The notes beneath the pieces were generated by a model, which made no database searches, was not told the origin of the DNA, and saw only the letters and a program-made list of their open reading frames with translations. 64,000 nucleotides of DNA from Flaccisagitta enflata (Eukaryota; Chaetognatha; Sagittoidea; Aphragmophora): positions 95,976,001 to 96,040,000 of the forward strand of contig OZ231127.1 in the NCBI GenBank assembly GCA_965153355.1. The letters run 5' to 3'. Positions 21,076 to 42,205 of this stretch are shown piece after piece (position 1 is the stretch's first letter; every line of letters begins with the position of its first letter). A program made the position numbers and the translations under genes.

Positions 21076-21377
21076 AATAAAGCCGGATACGCAGCAGGAC
21101 AGTCGCAGAAGGTAGGGCAGGGGCAGTAATGCAACAAGGCCAGATACACGGCCATACCAGTTGCGAATGGGTGGTCAGGGGCGGAAATGCGCGGTTTCAC
21201 ATTTTTTGACTCGTGCACATCGACAGACCAATGGACGGTCGGACGGACGGACGGACGGACGGACGGACAAAGGCTCTTATAGAGTTGCGTGTCCGCAACT
21301 AAAAACCGCTCGCAATTCAAAAACGTTACGGTCTGACTCACACGGCAAGTTCTAGAGTCACGTGTCCACGACTAAAA
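21076..21377 (-). mobile_element. Outer F1 element interrupted by another F1
   Basis: Left part AAAGCCGGATACGCAGC ... GGGCAGGGGCAGTAATGC, right part CCGCTCGCAATTC ... TAGAGTCACGTGTCCACGACTAAAAA. The two halves match contiguous copies at 39139-39266 (inverted). Confidence 0.75.
21133..21305 (-). mobile_element. Inner F1 element nested in F1
   Basis: AACAAGGCCAGATACACGGC at the left, a (GGAC)n core at 21234-21268, and GAGTTGCGTGTCCGCAACTA at the right. Complete and younger than its host copy. Confidence 0.8.
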
Positions 21378-21390
21378 ACGTACAGAAAGA

Positions 21391-21397
<7 letters not shown>

Positions 21398-21445
<48 letters not shown>
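21398..21445. repeat. (GA)n microsatellite
   Basis: About 45 bp of pure GA. Confidence 0.95.
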
Positions 21446-21589
21446 ATGTTGCTGACCTGGGGTCTGTGCCAATGTTTGTCAGGTTTACAGGGAGCTTGCC
21501 GATGTTTGGAAGAAGGCTGGCTTGAAAATTCCACTAAACAATCAACAACACCAGCAACAACAATGAATACAGCAACAACAACAGCAGCG

Positions 21590-21591
<2 letters not shown>

Positions 21592-21664
<73 letters not shown>

Positions 21665-21778
21665 GTGGCGCAAACAGTAGCGGCTTAAGCGGCAGCAACA
21701 GCATAAACAGCTTCATCTGTAACTACTAAACAATCAACTACACTAGCAACAACAATAGATACATTAATACAGCAACAA

Positions 21779-21823
<45 letters not shown>

Positions 21824-21826
21824 CTT
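21592..21826. repeat. Two (CAA)n microsatellites within a duplicated flank
   Basis: CAA arrays at about 21592-21664 and 21778-21826. The preceding sequence (ACTAAACAATCAACAACACCAGCAACAACAAT type, 21532 and 21724) is duplicated, so array plus flank have been copied together. Confidence 0.85.
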
Positions 21827-22069
21827 CAAACAGCTTTTGAATGAGACCAATCCCTAAATTCTCTGCGATTGGAAGAGAAGTGATGATCTCATGATGATCT
21901 AATTTAGTGGTAATTTCGACTTGCTGGTGGGTCTCAAGGTGTGAAGGGGTCCTTTACTGGTCACTGCGGCTCACCACACGGCTTTTGGACCCCGATGCAT
22001 CACACTTGGGATCTATCATAGCCAGGAGACCCATATCCCCCGTACAAATGCGTTAAGAAAAAAAAGTAA

Positions 22070-22441
22070 AAAATTATAAGGCCTTTTTTGAAAAAGAATA
22101 TCAATTTTCTCGATAACCACTTGGCCGATTAAGCTGAAATTTTAAATATGGCAAGAACTAAAAAATTGCCGTCGAATGAGACCAATCCCACATTTTTCGA
22201 CCAATTAGAAGAGTAGTTATGATTTTAAGAAGATTTAAATATTTCATGAAATAGAAATTATTTTTCTTTTCTCTTCAAAATCACATTTCTCAATGACGGA
22301 GTGCCTAGATCAAGTTCAAATCGATTTTCCAAAGAGATTAGGCTCTTAATATGTGAAAGGAACATGAAAAGTGCTTGGAAATAAAGTTTTATTCGACTGC
22401 CCATACTGAGCCCAATCTAGTGTATAATGGCATTTTTGCTC
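22070..22441 (-). repeat. Right arm of the ~3.8-kb inverted repeat
   Basis: Inverted counterpart of 18588-18960. AACATGAAAAGTGCTTGGAA at 22361 matches the inverse of the left-arm segment near 18640. Confidence 0.75.
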
Positions 22442-22531
22442 TGTCCATGATGGTATTGTAACCCTGGGGCAGTTGTTCAATTATCTATTCATTCATTGTT
22501 TTTTTTTTTCTAAGTTTGTTTTTTACTTTTT

Positions 22532-22680
22532 AGTCGCGGACAAGCGACTCTATAAGAGGCTTTGTCCGTCGGTCGGTCCGTTGGTTGGTCCGTTTGTCTG
22601 TCACGCTCAAGTTGAAAACGCGCATTCTCGCCCGTGCCCACCTGGCCGCGACTGCTTTTGGCCATGTATCCGGTCTTGTT
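22532..22680 (+). mobile_element. F1 element
   Basis: AGTCGCGGACAAGCGACTCT, a GTCGGTCGGTCCG core, and GGCCATGTATCCGGTCTTGT at the end. Confidence 0.85.
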
Positions 22681-22769
22681 AGATCATTCATTCATTCTAT
22701 TCTGGTGGGACTATTGAATGAATTTTGAGACTGGATTTTTAAACAAAACAAATAATGCTGCTTTACAAT

Positions 22770-22973
22770 ATCATTGTGGATGGGTGGGCAGGGGCGTATA
22801 AACCCTTTTCACATCCCGTTCCACTCCCATATACTCAGGCAGGGTAACATTGCTCATCGCTACACTTTTTGACTCAATCACTATGGATTGATTGATGGAC
22901 AAACAGACCAACAGAAAACCTGACAGACCGATGGACTGACAAAACCTGTTATAGAGTCGCAACTCTGCAACTA
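22770..22973 (-). mobile_element. Diverged F1 element
   Basis: GTGGATGGGTGGGCAGGGGC at the left and TATAGAGTCGCAACTCTGCAACT at the right, with a GGACAAACAGACCAACAG core. The GCC-hairpin end is missing. Confidence 0.55.
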
Positions 22974-23275
22974 TGATATCAATCTCAATTTCTTTCTGAT
23001 TCTTTGACTTGCCTAACTTCGTTTTTCTATGAAACTAAGGAAAAAAAAGGCCAAATTGGCGATTACAACAGATACTGATAGACAAATCAAAGTACAATTT
23101 TCCCATTTGTCAGTTTTTCTTTGTGCCCATTTTGTCTGTGCCTCTGCGAGATATGAGTGGAAATTTTGACAAACTTCTAGCTTGTCAAACTTTTTGTGAT
23201 ATCTTTGTCTCACTGGTCAAGTTAAGGGGTGGACAGGCAATTCAAATTTTGCTTCTCATATACCACGCGTATAAA

Positions 23276-23656
23276 GAAAAAAGACGCACTTTTAAATGGC
23301 TGATATTGCTTCTGAATCTTAAGATAAGTAAGTAAAATCTTAGATTGTTTTAAAGCCCTTTAAATGCACATTCATTTGGCGCACTCTGGTATTTCTTTTT
23401 TTGTTTAGAAATGGCATTAGTATAAATGAAAACATTTCCATTTCAGTTTCGCAATCACTAAGTAAAAGATGCATTTTAGCAAAATAATGCTTGTCTTGTC
23501 AGAGTTCTAGCTCCTAAACCATTTGAGATACAGATCTGGGATTGATCTTGAATCAAAATTTTTTTAAAAATCTTTAAAAATATTTTGGCTGAAAATCGAT
23601 TTGGTTTTATATCTTTTTTATCCATAAATAAATAAGTGCATATTTTTCTTATCCAC
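23276..23656 (+). mobile_element. F7 repeat, ~390 bp, with AAAGACGCAC-type ends
   Basis: It shares CTTTAAA..., TTTAGAAATGGCATTAGT, GCATTTTAGCAAAATAATGC and TCTAGCTCCTAAACC blocks, in the same order, with 34378-34770 and with 31212-31655. The ends resemble a short inverted repeat (AAAAGACGCAC / GTGCATATTTTT). Class unknown. Confidence 0.7.
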
Positions 23657-23684
23657 GTGGTACATTGTCGCATCTTTAGGTCTC

Positions 23685-23937
23685 TTTTAACGACCAAAAA
23701 CGTGTTTGTTCCCATTGAACGCGATTACAGTGTGAACACATATTTATGAATTTCAACTATTTCACAAGGGAGTGAGCAAAGTGAGTGAGCGAGCCCGTGA
23801 ATGGAGAGAACAAAAGGAGCGGTGCGGGGTAGTGCAGAGAGAGTGAGTGGTGCGAGCGAACGAATGTAGCAAGCGACCGAGTGGCCTGTTCAAAACGCGC
23901 TTGTCTGTGGCTGGAAACGCGCCCTGAGACTGCTATT
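23685..23937 (+). mobile_element. F4 element, uninterrupted copy
   Basis: AAAACGTGTTTGTTCCCATT ... CAGTGTGAACACATATTTAT joins directly to TTTCACAAGGGAGTGAGC and a GAGC-rich core, ending GGAAACGCGCCCTGAG. It shows the empty-site structure that the LTR element interrupted at 12250. Confidence 0.75.
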
Positions 23938-24097
23938 TTCCATGATTTCTCATAACCCAAGCAAAGGTCATCAGTCCCTTTGAAGTCGCTGTCCCTCTCA
24001 CGATATAAACAGCCACCAGTTGCACTTCTCTGTTGCTCCTGAATGGTCGTTTAACCTCTTAAAACGTAGGGCAAAAGAAAAATGCTCTCAAACTTAG

Positions 24098-24404
24098 GAT
24101 AGATACACGGCAATTTAGTCGCGGACGGTTTGGCAGGAGCAGCAATGCAAAAACCGCATGGAATTCAACAAGGCCAAGTAGGCCAATAAGGTGCGACATG
24201 TGGACCATCGAACGAATGCGTTACCCGACCGACCAACCTACCAATCAACCAACCAGCCAACCGATCAACAGACCAGCCAACCGACCAACGGACACAGCCA
24301 GTTATAGAGGTACTTTGTCGCACCTAAAAATGCGATGGACGGACGGACCGACCTATCGACCTACCGAGCGACACGACAAGGTGAAGTCGCGTGTCAAGTC
24401 ATGA
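24098..24404 (-). mobile_element. F1 nested in F1
   Basis: Outer halves: ATACACGGCAATTTAGTCGCGG ... AACCGCATGGAATTC and GCGATGGACGGACGGACCG ... AAGTCGCGTGTCAAGTCATG. The inner copy at about 24167-24330 starts CAACAAGGCCAAGT and ends TTGTCGCACCTAAAAA. Confidence 0.6.
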
Positions 24405-24539
24405 CCAATATGTGTGCCTCGCTGGTTAAGAATGAATGAATGAACTTTTCGATGAATGAACGGTTCTGAATAAATATGATGATAAATGAATGAATGACTT
24501 AAGGAAAATGAAAGATATTGGCGTAAAGGTGAAAGCATA

Positions 24540-24648
24540 GGTCATCGACCCCTTTGAGGTTGCTGCCCTGCTCCCCCTTAAACTTTAACCACAACCTATT
24601 TAAGCAGGGCACAGGTATCGCTGACCATCTAACGCTTTTGCGACTACT
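24540..24648 (+). mobile_element. F2 3'-end fragment
   Basis: GGTCATCGACCCCTTTGAGG, TTGCTGCCCTGCTCC and GCAGGGCACAGGTATCGCTGACC, as in the right end of other F2 copies. The left part is absent. Confidence 0.65.
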
Positions 24649-25639
<991 letters not shown>

Positions 25640-25767
25640 TAATAGAGATTTTACATTTGTTGTAGGAAGAAGGGAATGCCATGCTTGTTAAGGCACTCGA
25701 GATACAGGAACTTTCTAGTCAAAGATGTCATTACCATTAATCCTCCTTTCATCATCATTGTACTAAC

Positions 25768-25866
25768 CTTGGCCACATCTGCCACTGACAAAACCACGCT
25801 GATTCATTTTTTTTACAAATCGACTTTTTAGGAAGCATCTCTTCGCAATTATAACGTAGTAAAATC
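25768..25866 (-). CDS. Gene B exon 6 (phase 1-1, 99 nt)
   Basis: Acceptor ATCAG|GA, donor CAA G|GTTAGT. It aligns without gaps to gene A exon 6: F-x-Y at the start, AK-x-C, and RGFVSGRCGQ against RGIVSGRCGE. About half the residues are identical. Confidence 0.72.
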
Positions 25867-26193
25867 CTGATGGGTTTGTTTAGGAAAATGTAAAACAGAC
25901 AAACACGAAAGTGTCATTAGGTAAGCTATAACTCCGCAAAGGGCGATTTTTTAAAATTCTGATGTTCATTTTTAAAATATTTCTTTACTACCTACAGTAC
26001 GGTGGGAGCATTAGGGCCAGTAAATACAGGATCACCTACAGTGACACAGTTGATGGAAAAACCTAAGACTTTGATTCATGGTTTTTCTGAGAGCCGATGG
26101 TCCAAGTCTTTGAGTGAGTATAAATTTCACACCAAATGAAACCGATGATGAATATTCTTACAATGTAAATGTTAAAAATATAAATCTGCGTAC

Positions 26194-26349
26194 CTACGCA
26201 CGCTGGAGATCTTTCAGCGCATTTGGCCTGGCATTCAGAGATTGATGAAACATCTCTGAGACTTGCCAACTGGTCACTTCCGTCAACTGCTCCCCAGTAC
26301 AACGTATTGTTCTCAATTTGGCAGTTGATATCAGGTTTTAGATTTGAAC
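26194..26349 (-). CDS. Gene B exon 5 (phase 1-1, 156 nt)
   Basis: Acceptor TTCAAG|GT, donor GTA G|GTACGC. It encodes SNLKPDINCQIENNTLYWGA, then LASLRDVSSISECQAKCAER and SPACVG. The spacing C...C-x3-C...C with an alpha-helical centre recalls PAN/apple-type folds, but the match is only suggestive. Confidence 0.82.
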
Positions 26350-26700
26350 CTTGAAAAAAAAACAACTTACATCTACTTGTGTATTATTCCCTCATTTATC
26401 ATCTCATCAATGTTCATTCAAATATAGCTGTTCATGCTTTCTTAGTTGGTGCTGCTGCAGCAGTTAATGCAAATTGCACAGATGGGAAGAATCATCAGCA
26501 GAGGAAAAAGTTACAACACCTGCAGCTGCATGAATTAAAAACAACCTGAACCCCTGTGACAGCAATAATACTGAAGTTTGCTTCTTTAACGTATTAAGCT
26601 CAGTCTTTTCAGAATAGAGATACGCTCTAGTGAAGCTCTTCTGTATTTGAAAAGGAAGCCAAACTTGGCCTTGTCTAATGGTTACCACAGTGTAACTTAC

Positions 26701-26961
26701 CGGTGTTGATACTCACACCAATGCCGGAGGATTGATTAAACTTGTCCACACATCCACATTGAGGACAAACAAGTGCCGTCCTTCCATTATCATCTGACTA
26801 TCTTTCAAATTTCCCCCAATGAGCTGTCTTCCATTTTGGTCCATAATGATCCCCGTATTTTGTGCACCATTTTGCTTTGTCATATTTTTCACATCCATAC
26901 CCTTTATTCCAGCTTTTCCAGTTTGGGTCGCAATCAAAGTGAGTAAGATGAACGTGATAAC
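26701..26961 (-). CDS. Gene B exon 4: six-cysteine module with nonsense codon
   Basis: 261 nt, acceptor CTCATAG|GT, donor ACC G|GTAAGT, phase 1 at both ends. GYHVHLTHFDCDPNWKSW, GCEKY, WCTKYGDHYGPKW, WGKFER, then TAG, then SDDNGRTALVCPQCGC. The sense of the exon continues intact after the stop to the splice donor. Confidence 0.85.
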
Positions 26962-27189
26962 CTATGAGAGAAATGTGTAGTATGATAGAAAAAGAACCAA
27001 TGTAGTTTTTCCACTGCTTCACAACATTAGCATGGTCAGAATGAAATGATGCAATGTTCCTTCAAGCGAGGTAAAAATGGTGATGGCAGGACACATATAA
27101 ATTGATTCAATTCTTGTTGACTTGATTCGAGAAGATTCATCTTTAGTGTAGTCATCATTGATTGATATTCTAAACCCTAGTATTCATAC

Positions 27190-27292
27190 CATTTGATGCA
27201 ACTTCAGTGCGTGCTGGTGCTGCCGTGTCTGCAAAAGGCATCTTCACTAAGTTCTTGTTTATTTTCCTCAGGGTTCCACTCATCGGATACAC
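27190..27292 (-). CDS. Gene B exon 3 (phase 0 to 1, 103 nt)
   Basis: VYPMSGTLRKINKNLVKMPF then ADTAAPARTEVASNG. The acceptor is TACCAG| and the donor AAT G|GTATGA. The gene A counterpart differs at about one third of positions, with the same length. Confidence 0.82.
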
Positions 27293-27534
27293 CTGGTAAG
27301 GTTAAAGGGACGTGCTCAGAGTTCTCAAAGTACTCTAAATCATGTCCTGATTTGGGATAACCGAGACATGTACATGGTGCACTTATGTATAATGCTACGG
27401 GAAATGATTGTTTTCATAAAGGCATTATTGTCTGCTGTACCAGAATATTACCAATTGGACCAATGGAAACCAGTAAAGTTCAGAGTTACTAAGAGTAACA
27501 CTTTGGTCACCAGATATAACATTGGGGATCTCAC

Positions 27535-27568
27535 CCAGCTTGGGAAGGTGGAAAGCAACCTCTGTAAC

Positions 27569-27626
<58 letters not shown>

Positions 27627-27859
27627 CCAAGAGAGAGAATTTTTCCATGCGCTGGTGATGGGACCACCCCGGCTTTGTATACTCCCAAGGAAGAAACCTT
27701 TCCTTCCACCAAGGATTAGAGTGTGACTTCCATTCCAAAAAGCCAGGGTATTGCTGTTGGTATTGGTGTTTGAGTTGATGTTGGTGTTGGTAGATGGTGG
27801 GATCCCATCCCCAGATTGATTTTTCAAATTTTGAAGCATGTCTTTCTCCGCCTGCGAAA
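27535..27859 (-). CDS. Gene B exon 2: tryptophan-rich region with polyglutamine
   Basis: 325 nt (phase 2 to 0), acceptor CTTTAAG|T, donor AGC TGG|GTGAGA. It encodes WGWDPTIYQHQHQL, then LEWKSHSNPWWKERFLPWEY, HHQRMEKFSLLE, about 19 consecutive glutamines from a pure CAA array (27570-27626) and STFPSW. The first part aligns to gene A exon 2; the glutamine run sits exactly where gene A has an Arg-Gln repeat. Confidence 0.85.
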
Positions 27860-27943
27860 CTTAAAAGAGGGAAATAAAAATCTTTTCCTACTTTTTGGTT
27901 TTCCTTTAAAGACAAATGCTAACCTCCCACGCCCATCCCATAC

Positions 27944-27990
27944 CCAAAAATCGCATAGCACATAAGAATTTCCAAGCAGAGAAGTTCCAT
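27944..27990 (-). CDS. Gene B exon 1: signal peptide
   Basis: ATG at 27990; MELLCLEILMCYAIF plus GG of the next glycine codon, donor GG|GTATGG, phase 2. 47 nt, exactly as in gene A. The hydrophobic core and the family match support secretion. A later GGTTAGC donor (near 27922) would break the phase and is rejected. Confidence 0.8.
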
Positions 27991-27999
27991 ATTTGATCA

Positions 28000-28918
28000 A
28001 AAATTCATGAATAAGTGATGAATAAGTTTTTTTTTTTTTCCGGAGAAGATTACGGTTGTTCAAATGAAGATGGATCAAGTGTTTTTTCTTGTGCGAGTCA
28101 TCCTGTGCTTCGACTTCTGTTTTTAGCAGCCAATCACTCAGAAGCGGATGATAGGCATGGTGTATTAAAAGGGGTTATCGGGGTAGCTACAGTGACACAC
28201 ATTTTTAACAGAAATCTATCAAAACATTCTATTTATTTCATTTTTTCATCATATTGATTTAGAAGTTACTCTGTAGATAACTTTCCATTTTTCATTAAAA
28301 CAAATTAACGCTGGCTTCAAATGAATATAGAGAATTTAACCTGTTACTTTTCATTGGGACACAAGATTAGTTGGGGCACTGATTGGAGGGCGGGCGGATT
28401 TTGCATTACTGCCACTGTCAAAGTGCTTAAGTGGCCACTGCCTGGGTAGTCATGTAACCCGCCAGACAACTGCAATCTGAAACAATCATAACATATAATT
28501 CATTTTTCTTGTTTGTAAAAGCTCAATTGCACACTCTAGTCATGAAAATTTGAGGAGTATACTTACTATGATATTGAAAACGTGACTAGAGCCTGATTAA
28601 GTTTTAACTATCATTATCATTCAAATATCCAAAATCAGTATTTGCCTCACCCAGAACAATTTAAATGGAGCACGTACTTGTGAAGAGTATGCGTTCTTAT
28701 CTCTTTTCAATTCATTTCCAGAATTGATAATCACCTTCACATGGACCATTCTATGTCTTCTTCGTGACTCATTAATCATATCTTGTATAGTATGCATCAT
28801 TATATCAAAATTTCCGTTACTCTGCAATAGTCAAATTATGCAAGTGGTCTGCTCATAATGTTATAGACAAACTTAAAGACATTTTCATGCAAAGAAAGTC
28901 ATTCTAATGCTTCTTTTT
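28000..28918. other. Region upstream of gene B
   Basis: Presumed promoter side of gene B. No core promoter motif could be assigned and no other gene was seen. AT-rich unique DNA. Confidence 0.4.
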
Positions 28919-29117
28919 AGTTGCGGACACGCAACTCAATAAGAGGCTTTGTCCGTTAGTCCGTTTGTCCGTCTGTTGGTTCGTCCTTTGGTCCATCCGT
29001 CAGCACGAGTCGAAAAGTGGGGAAACAAGCGTTTTAGAACATTTTTAGTTGCGGACAAGTGCATTCCCGCCCCTGCCCACCCGTCCGCAACTGGTGGCCG
29101 TGTATCCGGCCTTGTTT
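28919..29117 (+). mobile_element. F1 element, compound (two 5' ends)
   Basis: The first 5' end is AGTTGCGGACACGCAACTCA; a second 5' end TTTTTAGTTGCGGACAAGTG starts at about 29042. The 3' end is CCGTCCGCAACTGGTGGCCG and TATCCGGCCTTGTTTT. Both 5' and 3' copies of the subterminal repeat carry the same C-to-T / G-to-A change. Confidence 0.8.
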
Positions 29118-29276
29118 TCTCCACTCGCAACTTATGATGTGACATAGCAAAAGATAGCTTGCAGACCAAGATGGAGACAAAAAGTCAGCATTGGATAAAT
29201 ATAGATTATCAATTTTTTTCTATACTGTAAGGTCTGATGCACCCAAATTGTATTCCAACCAATTATTTTTGTGGCC

Positions 29277-29578
29277 TTATCCTTTTGGTTTCCTGCATCG
29301 GTTTTTTCCACTGTCATTTTGCAAACAACCAAGACTTGTGCCGTCCAGAGCTCTGCAGCATTCAGGTCTGCCAATAGCAGCAGCAATGGCATCGCAGCGA
29401 TAGTACTCCAGGATGCACTTTTCAACGCCCACGGTACAGACACCCCCACGACATGCACATTCAAAGTTTGTGCAAGTGCAGCATCTTTTCCCTCTTAGGC
29501 ATGATTCACAAGGCATCGCACAAACTTGATCCACTTCTTGCCTCGGGTATACAGCAGGATGACTGACCATCTGGACAT
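29277..29578 (-). CDS. Cysteine-rich terminal exon of unknown family
   Basis: 302 nt, acceptor AAATTCAG|AT in phase 1, ends with TAA (29277). It encodes about 99 residues with CAMPCESCLRGKRCCTCTNF, CACRGGVCTVGVEKC and GRPECCRALDGTSLGCL, ending KNRCRKPKG. The dense C-x2-C / CC pattern suggests a small disulfide-rich secreted domain, not identified. It accepts a phase-1 splice, so it can follow any module exon of this cluster, including gene A exon 7. It may be an alternative last exon of gene A or the end of another gene. Confidence 0.65.
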
Positions 29579-30063
29579 CTGAATTTTATGTGTGAAATAA
29601 CATAAGCTCGGTTCGTTTTGAAACTTCAAATATTAATACTTATAAATCTATGAGTTTTCAAGCCCGTCAGTCGGTCCTCCATCGGTCTATCTACATATCA
29701 GCCAGTTGATTATTTGTTTAACAATTTTCTAGTTTAATACCCCCCTCAACACCACCAGGCCTAATGGTTCAGAGGGGCATCAACATCAGTATTTTTTCAT
29801 GAAATGAAAAAAAAAATAACATAGAATCTGTGTTTTTGCCCCAGATTAGATGGAGAAGCCATTTTTTGTTCCTTGTCATTGTCTTTAAAAAAAAAACACA
29901 ATGAATCAAACATGATCTTGCTTGGGTTGCTCTTTCCTGGGAATTAAGCCACATTTTCTTGTACAGTGGAGCACCACTAGAGGGCATTGCCTATGAGGTA
30001 TCTAAATTACAGTCCCTTGAGAGATTTTTTTGTTATTTCTATGTTGGCAATGAGGCAGCTTCA

Positions 30064-38871
<8,808 letters not shown>

Positions 38872-38950
38872 ATTCGATTGACGATTGTGATTGCTATAAG
38901 TGGTAATAACATCTTTTTTTTTTTCTTTTTTTTTTTTTGTCATGAGAGAC

Positions 38951-39077
38951 AGTGAGCACACCTTGCCGTGTCAGTCGGTCGGTAGGTCGGTAACATTTTC
39001 GAATTTCGAGCGGTTTTCGCATTATTGCTCCTGCCCAACCCTCCGCGTCTGGACTGCCGTGTATCCGGCCTTGTTTT
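38951..39077 (+). mobile_element. F1 element, 5' end replaced
   Basis: CACACCTTGCCGTGTCAGTC, GAGCGGTTTTCGCATTATTG, CTCCGCGTCTGGACTGCCGT and GTATCCGGCCTTGTTTTT. The 5' palindrome is lost. Confidence 0.75.
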
Positions 39078-39138
39078 TCTCCCCTCCTCACTGTAAAAGA
39101 TATCAAAGAGAAAACTTTATGAAAAATCTCACATTTTT

Positions 39139-39266
39139 AGTCGCGGACACGCGACTCTAGAACTTGCCTTGTCGGTCGGTAACATTTCTAAATTCCGAGC
39201 GGTTTTCGCAATACTGCTCCTGCCCAACCGTCCGCGATTGGATTGCCGTGTATCCGGCCTTGTTTA
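39139..39266 (+). mobile_element. F1 element, complete short copy
   Basis: AGTCGCGGACACGCGACTCT ... CCGTCCGCGATTGGATTGCC and GTGTATCCGGCCTTGTTT. A good reference for the short subfamily (~128 bp). Confidence 0.9.
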
Positions 39267-40140
39267 CCTCGGAATTACGGATATTTTCCGATGTGCTGCG
39301 CAACAAATTGAAAAAAGTTGTCAGTGAAAGGAAGTCAAAATGAAGATCTCTCTCATGCTACGCTAATCTATAAGCCACTTTTTGGTCGGTCTGTCCGTCC
39401 AGCCGTCGGTTCATTTGTTATTTTCGGGCCAATTTTGCATTACCGCTGAATCACATGAACAGCCTCCTACATCACATCTCCTGCCTTTCCGTATGCGACA
39501 AATGTATAGCCGTTCATCTGGATTCGCTCATCTGTAACAATTCATGATCATTTCCCAAAATGGTATACTTTCAATCAAGACAAAACATTATCAAATGATA
39601 CCTACTTACCTTGTTGAATTATAAAATTGCTTTATTTTGTGTTTATAGATGTAATGGTGGCGTATTTGATGCCAGCAAAAATGCAAAATGAATGATCTGA
39701 AGCTATCTGCAATGGGGGGGTCGGTAACAACGAACTTTGGAAATGCCAGTCGGACATATGGCCAAAGTGTGCACAATAACAATATATAACCAGTGGCTGT
39801 CGCCAATACTGTGGATCGCGATGTTTTATTTGTTGTTTTTTTTTATTTTTTTTTTACTATAAATTTTTTTTATATTTTCTTTTTTACTTTAATTTCTTTA
39901 TTTTTTCACATTTTCAAATTTTCATTTTTCATTTTTTTATTTTTTCACTTTTTCATTTTTTCATCTTTTCACTTTTTCAATTTTGTACTTATTTTATTTT
40001 TTTTCTTGTAACTTTTCATTTACTACTTTTTTAAACATTTCATAACACGCATTAATACATACAAAATTCAAATATAAAATTTAGATAAAAAAAAAACCCT
40101 GAACTATAAGTGAATTGCAAATTTGGTGAGCATTTCAAGT
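39267..40140. other. Non-coding DNA
   Basis: A T-rich low-complexity stretch (39835-40030) with TTTTCA and TTTTTTATTT motifs; otherwise unique. An F1-like fragment (GGTCGGTCTGTCCGTCCAGCCG) lies at 39384-39405. Confidence 0.5.
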
Positions 40141-40149
40141 TCCATGGTA

Positions 40150-40330
40150 TTCAATAGCTGAAATGGGGGGAACCACTCTAGTCCGAATCCAATTCCTAAA
40201 ATAAGGCCAGTAAGGTCTCTATCCACTCAAGTCAGAATCGGACTTGAGTGGTTTGGTAACTCAACTACCCATTCGGTCTTGAGTGGTTCTCCCAGTTACC
40301 CAGATCGGACTTGAGTGGGGTATATTCTTA
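40150..40330. repeat. Repeats of a TCGGACTTGAGTGG motif
   Basis: The motif TCGGACTTGAGTGG or its variants occurs about five times, partly inverted (CCACTCAAGTCAGAATCGGA), with further variants at 48010-48120 beside other microsatellites. Confidence 0.6.
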
Positions 40331-40361
40331 CTACCAGCTGGCTTATTGTGGTTAGTATTAC

Positions 40362-40497
<136 letters not shown>

Positions 40498-40728
40498 ACT
40501 GCTCAGTATCTTCTATCAAAGACTTAATAGCAAAAAAACGAGAGTGAGTCAATACACCGTTAATACACCATTTTGATCGTACTACTAAGCAACTTACTGC
40601 TCACAACAATAAAGTGGCTAAGAGAGATAGAACAAGCCCGACCGGGCAACGATGCGTCCAGACTGAGTCTCTACATGTATTGATCATGTGACATATTTAT
40701 TTTCAGATTCATGTGACATATTTTTCAG

Positions 40729-41500
40729 ATTCTGTTTGATGGAAAACAAGGAGTGGTGCGCGTATTAACTAGTCAGTGTAGGTTCACAAGACCCTCTTCC
40801 ATTTGTTTCAGTTTGGGTAAAGTGAGGGATATTGTTGCACTTTTCATGCTACTCAGTACCTTGGATTGGAATGTCCGACGGTCGCATTAAGCTTGACCTT
40901 GATTCTTTCCTCTAAGGGTATGGTTTCTTAACAATGTTACCCTCGGGTGATTTGTTGAATTTTGGTTAAAAGGTTACAATCATTACCCTAACTACTTTTG
41001 GTTAGCAGTTTACTTTTGGGTTAGTTTGAGATTCTGTTTCATGGAAAACTAGGAGTGGTGCGCGTATTAACTAGTCAGTGAGGGTTCACAAGGTCCTCTT
41101 CCATTTGTTTCAGTTTGGGTATTGTGAGGGATATTGTTCCACTTTTCATATATGAAGAGACAGATGGATGAACAATGTTACCCTCAGGTGATTTGTTGAA
41201 TTTTGGTTAAAAGGTTACAATCATTACCCTAACTACTTTTGGTAAGCAGTTTGCTTTTGGGTTAGTTTGAGAAAGAATGTTTTTCAGATTCTGTTTCATG
41301 GAAAACTAGGAGTGGTGCGCACTACAGTCAGTGAGGGTTCACAAGGTCCTCTCCCGTTTGTTTCAGTTTGGGTATAGTGAGAGATATTGTTCCACTTTTC
41401 ATATATGAAGAGATGGATGGATGAATGGACGGGTGAAACGTCTGAGTAGAGGCTCTTAAGACATGTTGGACTGTTGGTTGATCATTTGTCTCAGTATAGG
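40729..41500 (-). repeat. Three direct copies of a ~250-300-bp unit, also present at 57.1 kb
   Basis: The segment with GGAGTGGTGCGCGTATTAAC, AGTGAGGGTTCACAAGGTCC and CATTTGTTTCAGTTTGGGTA begins near 40742, 41050 and 41308; a single copy lies at 57088-57190. On the minus strand every copy keeps a frame ending TISLT[IL]PKLKQ ... LVN[PL]H and a stop. Confidence 0.75.
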
Positions 41501-41659
41501 ATCTCACCGTGGCCGAAGAAAGCCGAGAAACTCGGTTTTTGCATAGGCGTAACAGACCGGCAGACTGATGGACGGATGGACGGATGGACCAACGGACAAA
41601 CCTACTTATAGAGATATGTTCCTGATGGACGCACCTGAAAAGGGATGGAAGCAATAGAT

Positions 41660-42060
<401 letters not shown>

Positions 42061-42205
42061 GCATGATCGGCTTCATTAACGAGATGATGGTGGGTTTGCG
42101 TTCCCTTAGGCCATACTTTTATCAAAGGAGCAACTAAGGATTGCTTTGCTTCTTTGATTTTTTTTCTTCTTTTCTCTATCATTCTTTCCCTCATTCGTTC
42201 ATTCA

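Larger units (their letters stand above)
25768..27990 (-). pseudogene. Gene B: tandem paralogue of gene A with an in-frame stop
   Basis: Six exons on the minus strand: 27944-27990, 27535-27859, 27190-27292, 26701-26961, 26194-26349, 25768-25866. Lengths (47, 325, 103, 261, 156, 99) equal those of gene A exons 1-6 except exon 2, which differs only by repeat length. All phases match (2, 0, 1, 1, 1, 1). The product would have a signal peptide (MELLCLEILMCYAIFG), a tryptophan-rich region with polyglutamine, a six-cysteine module, a four-cysteine segment and a FxYxxxAK segment. Exon 4 carries TAG (26798-26800) where gene A has TGG for the W of GKFEGWSD. Everything else is open, so this is a recent pseudogene, a segregating null allele, a read-through gene or a sequence error. 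No VMO-I-like last exon follows it directly. Confidence 0.75.
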
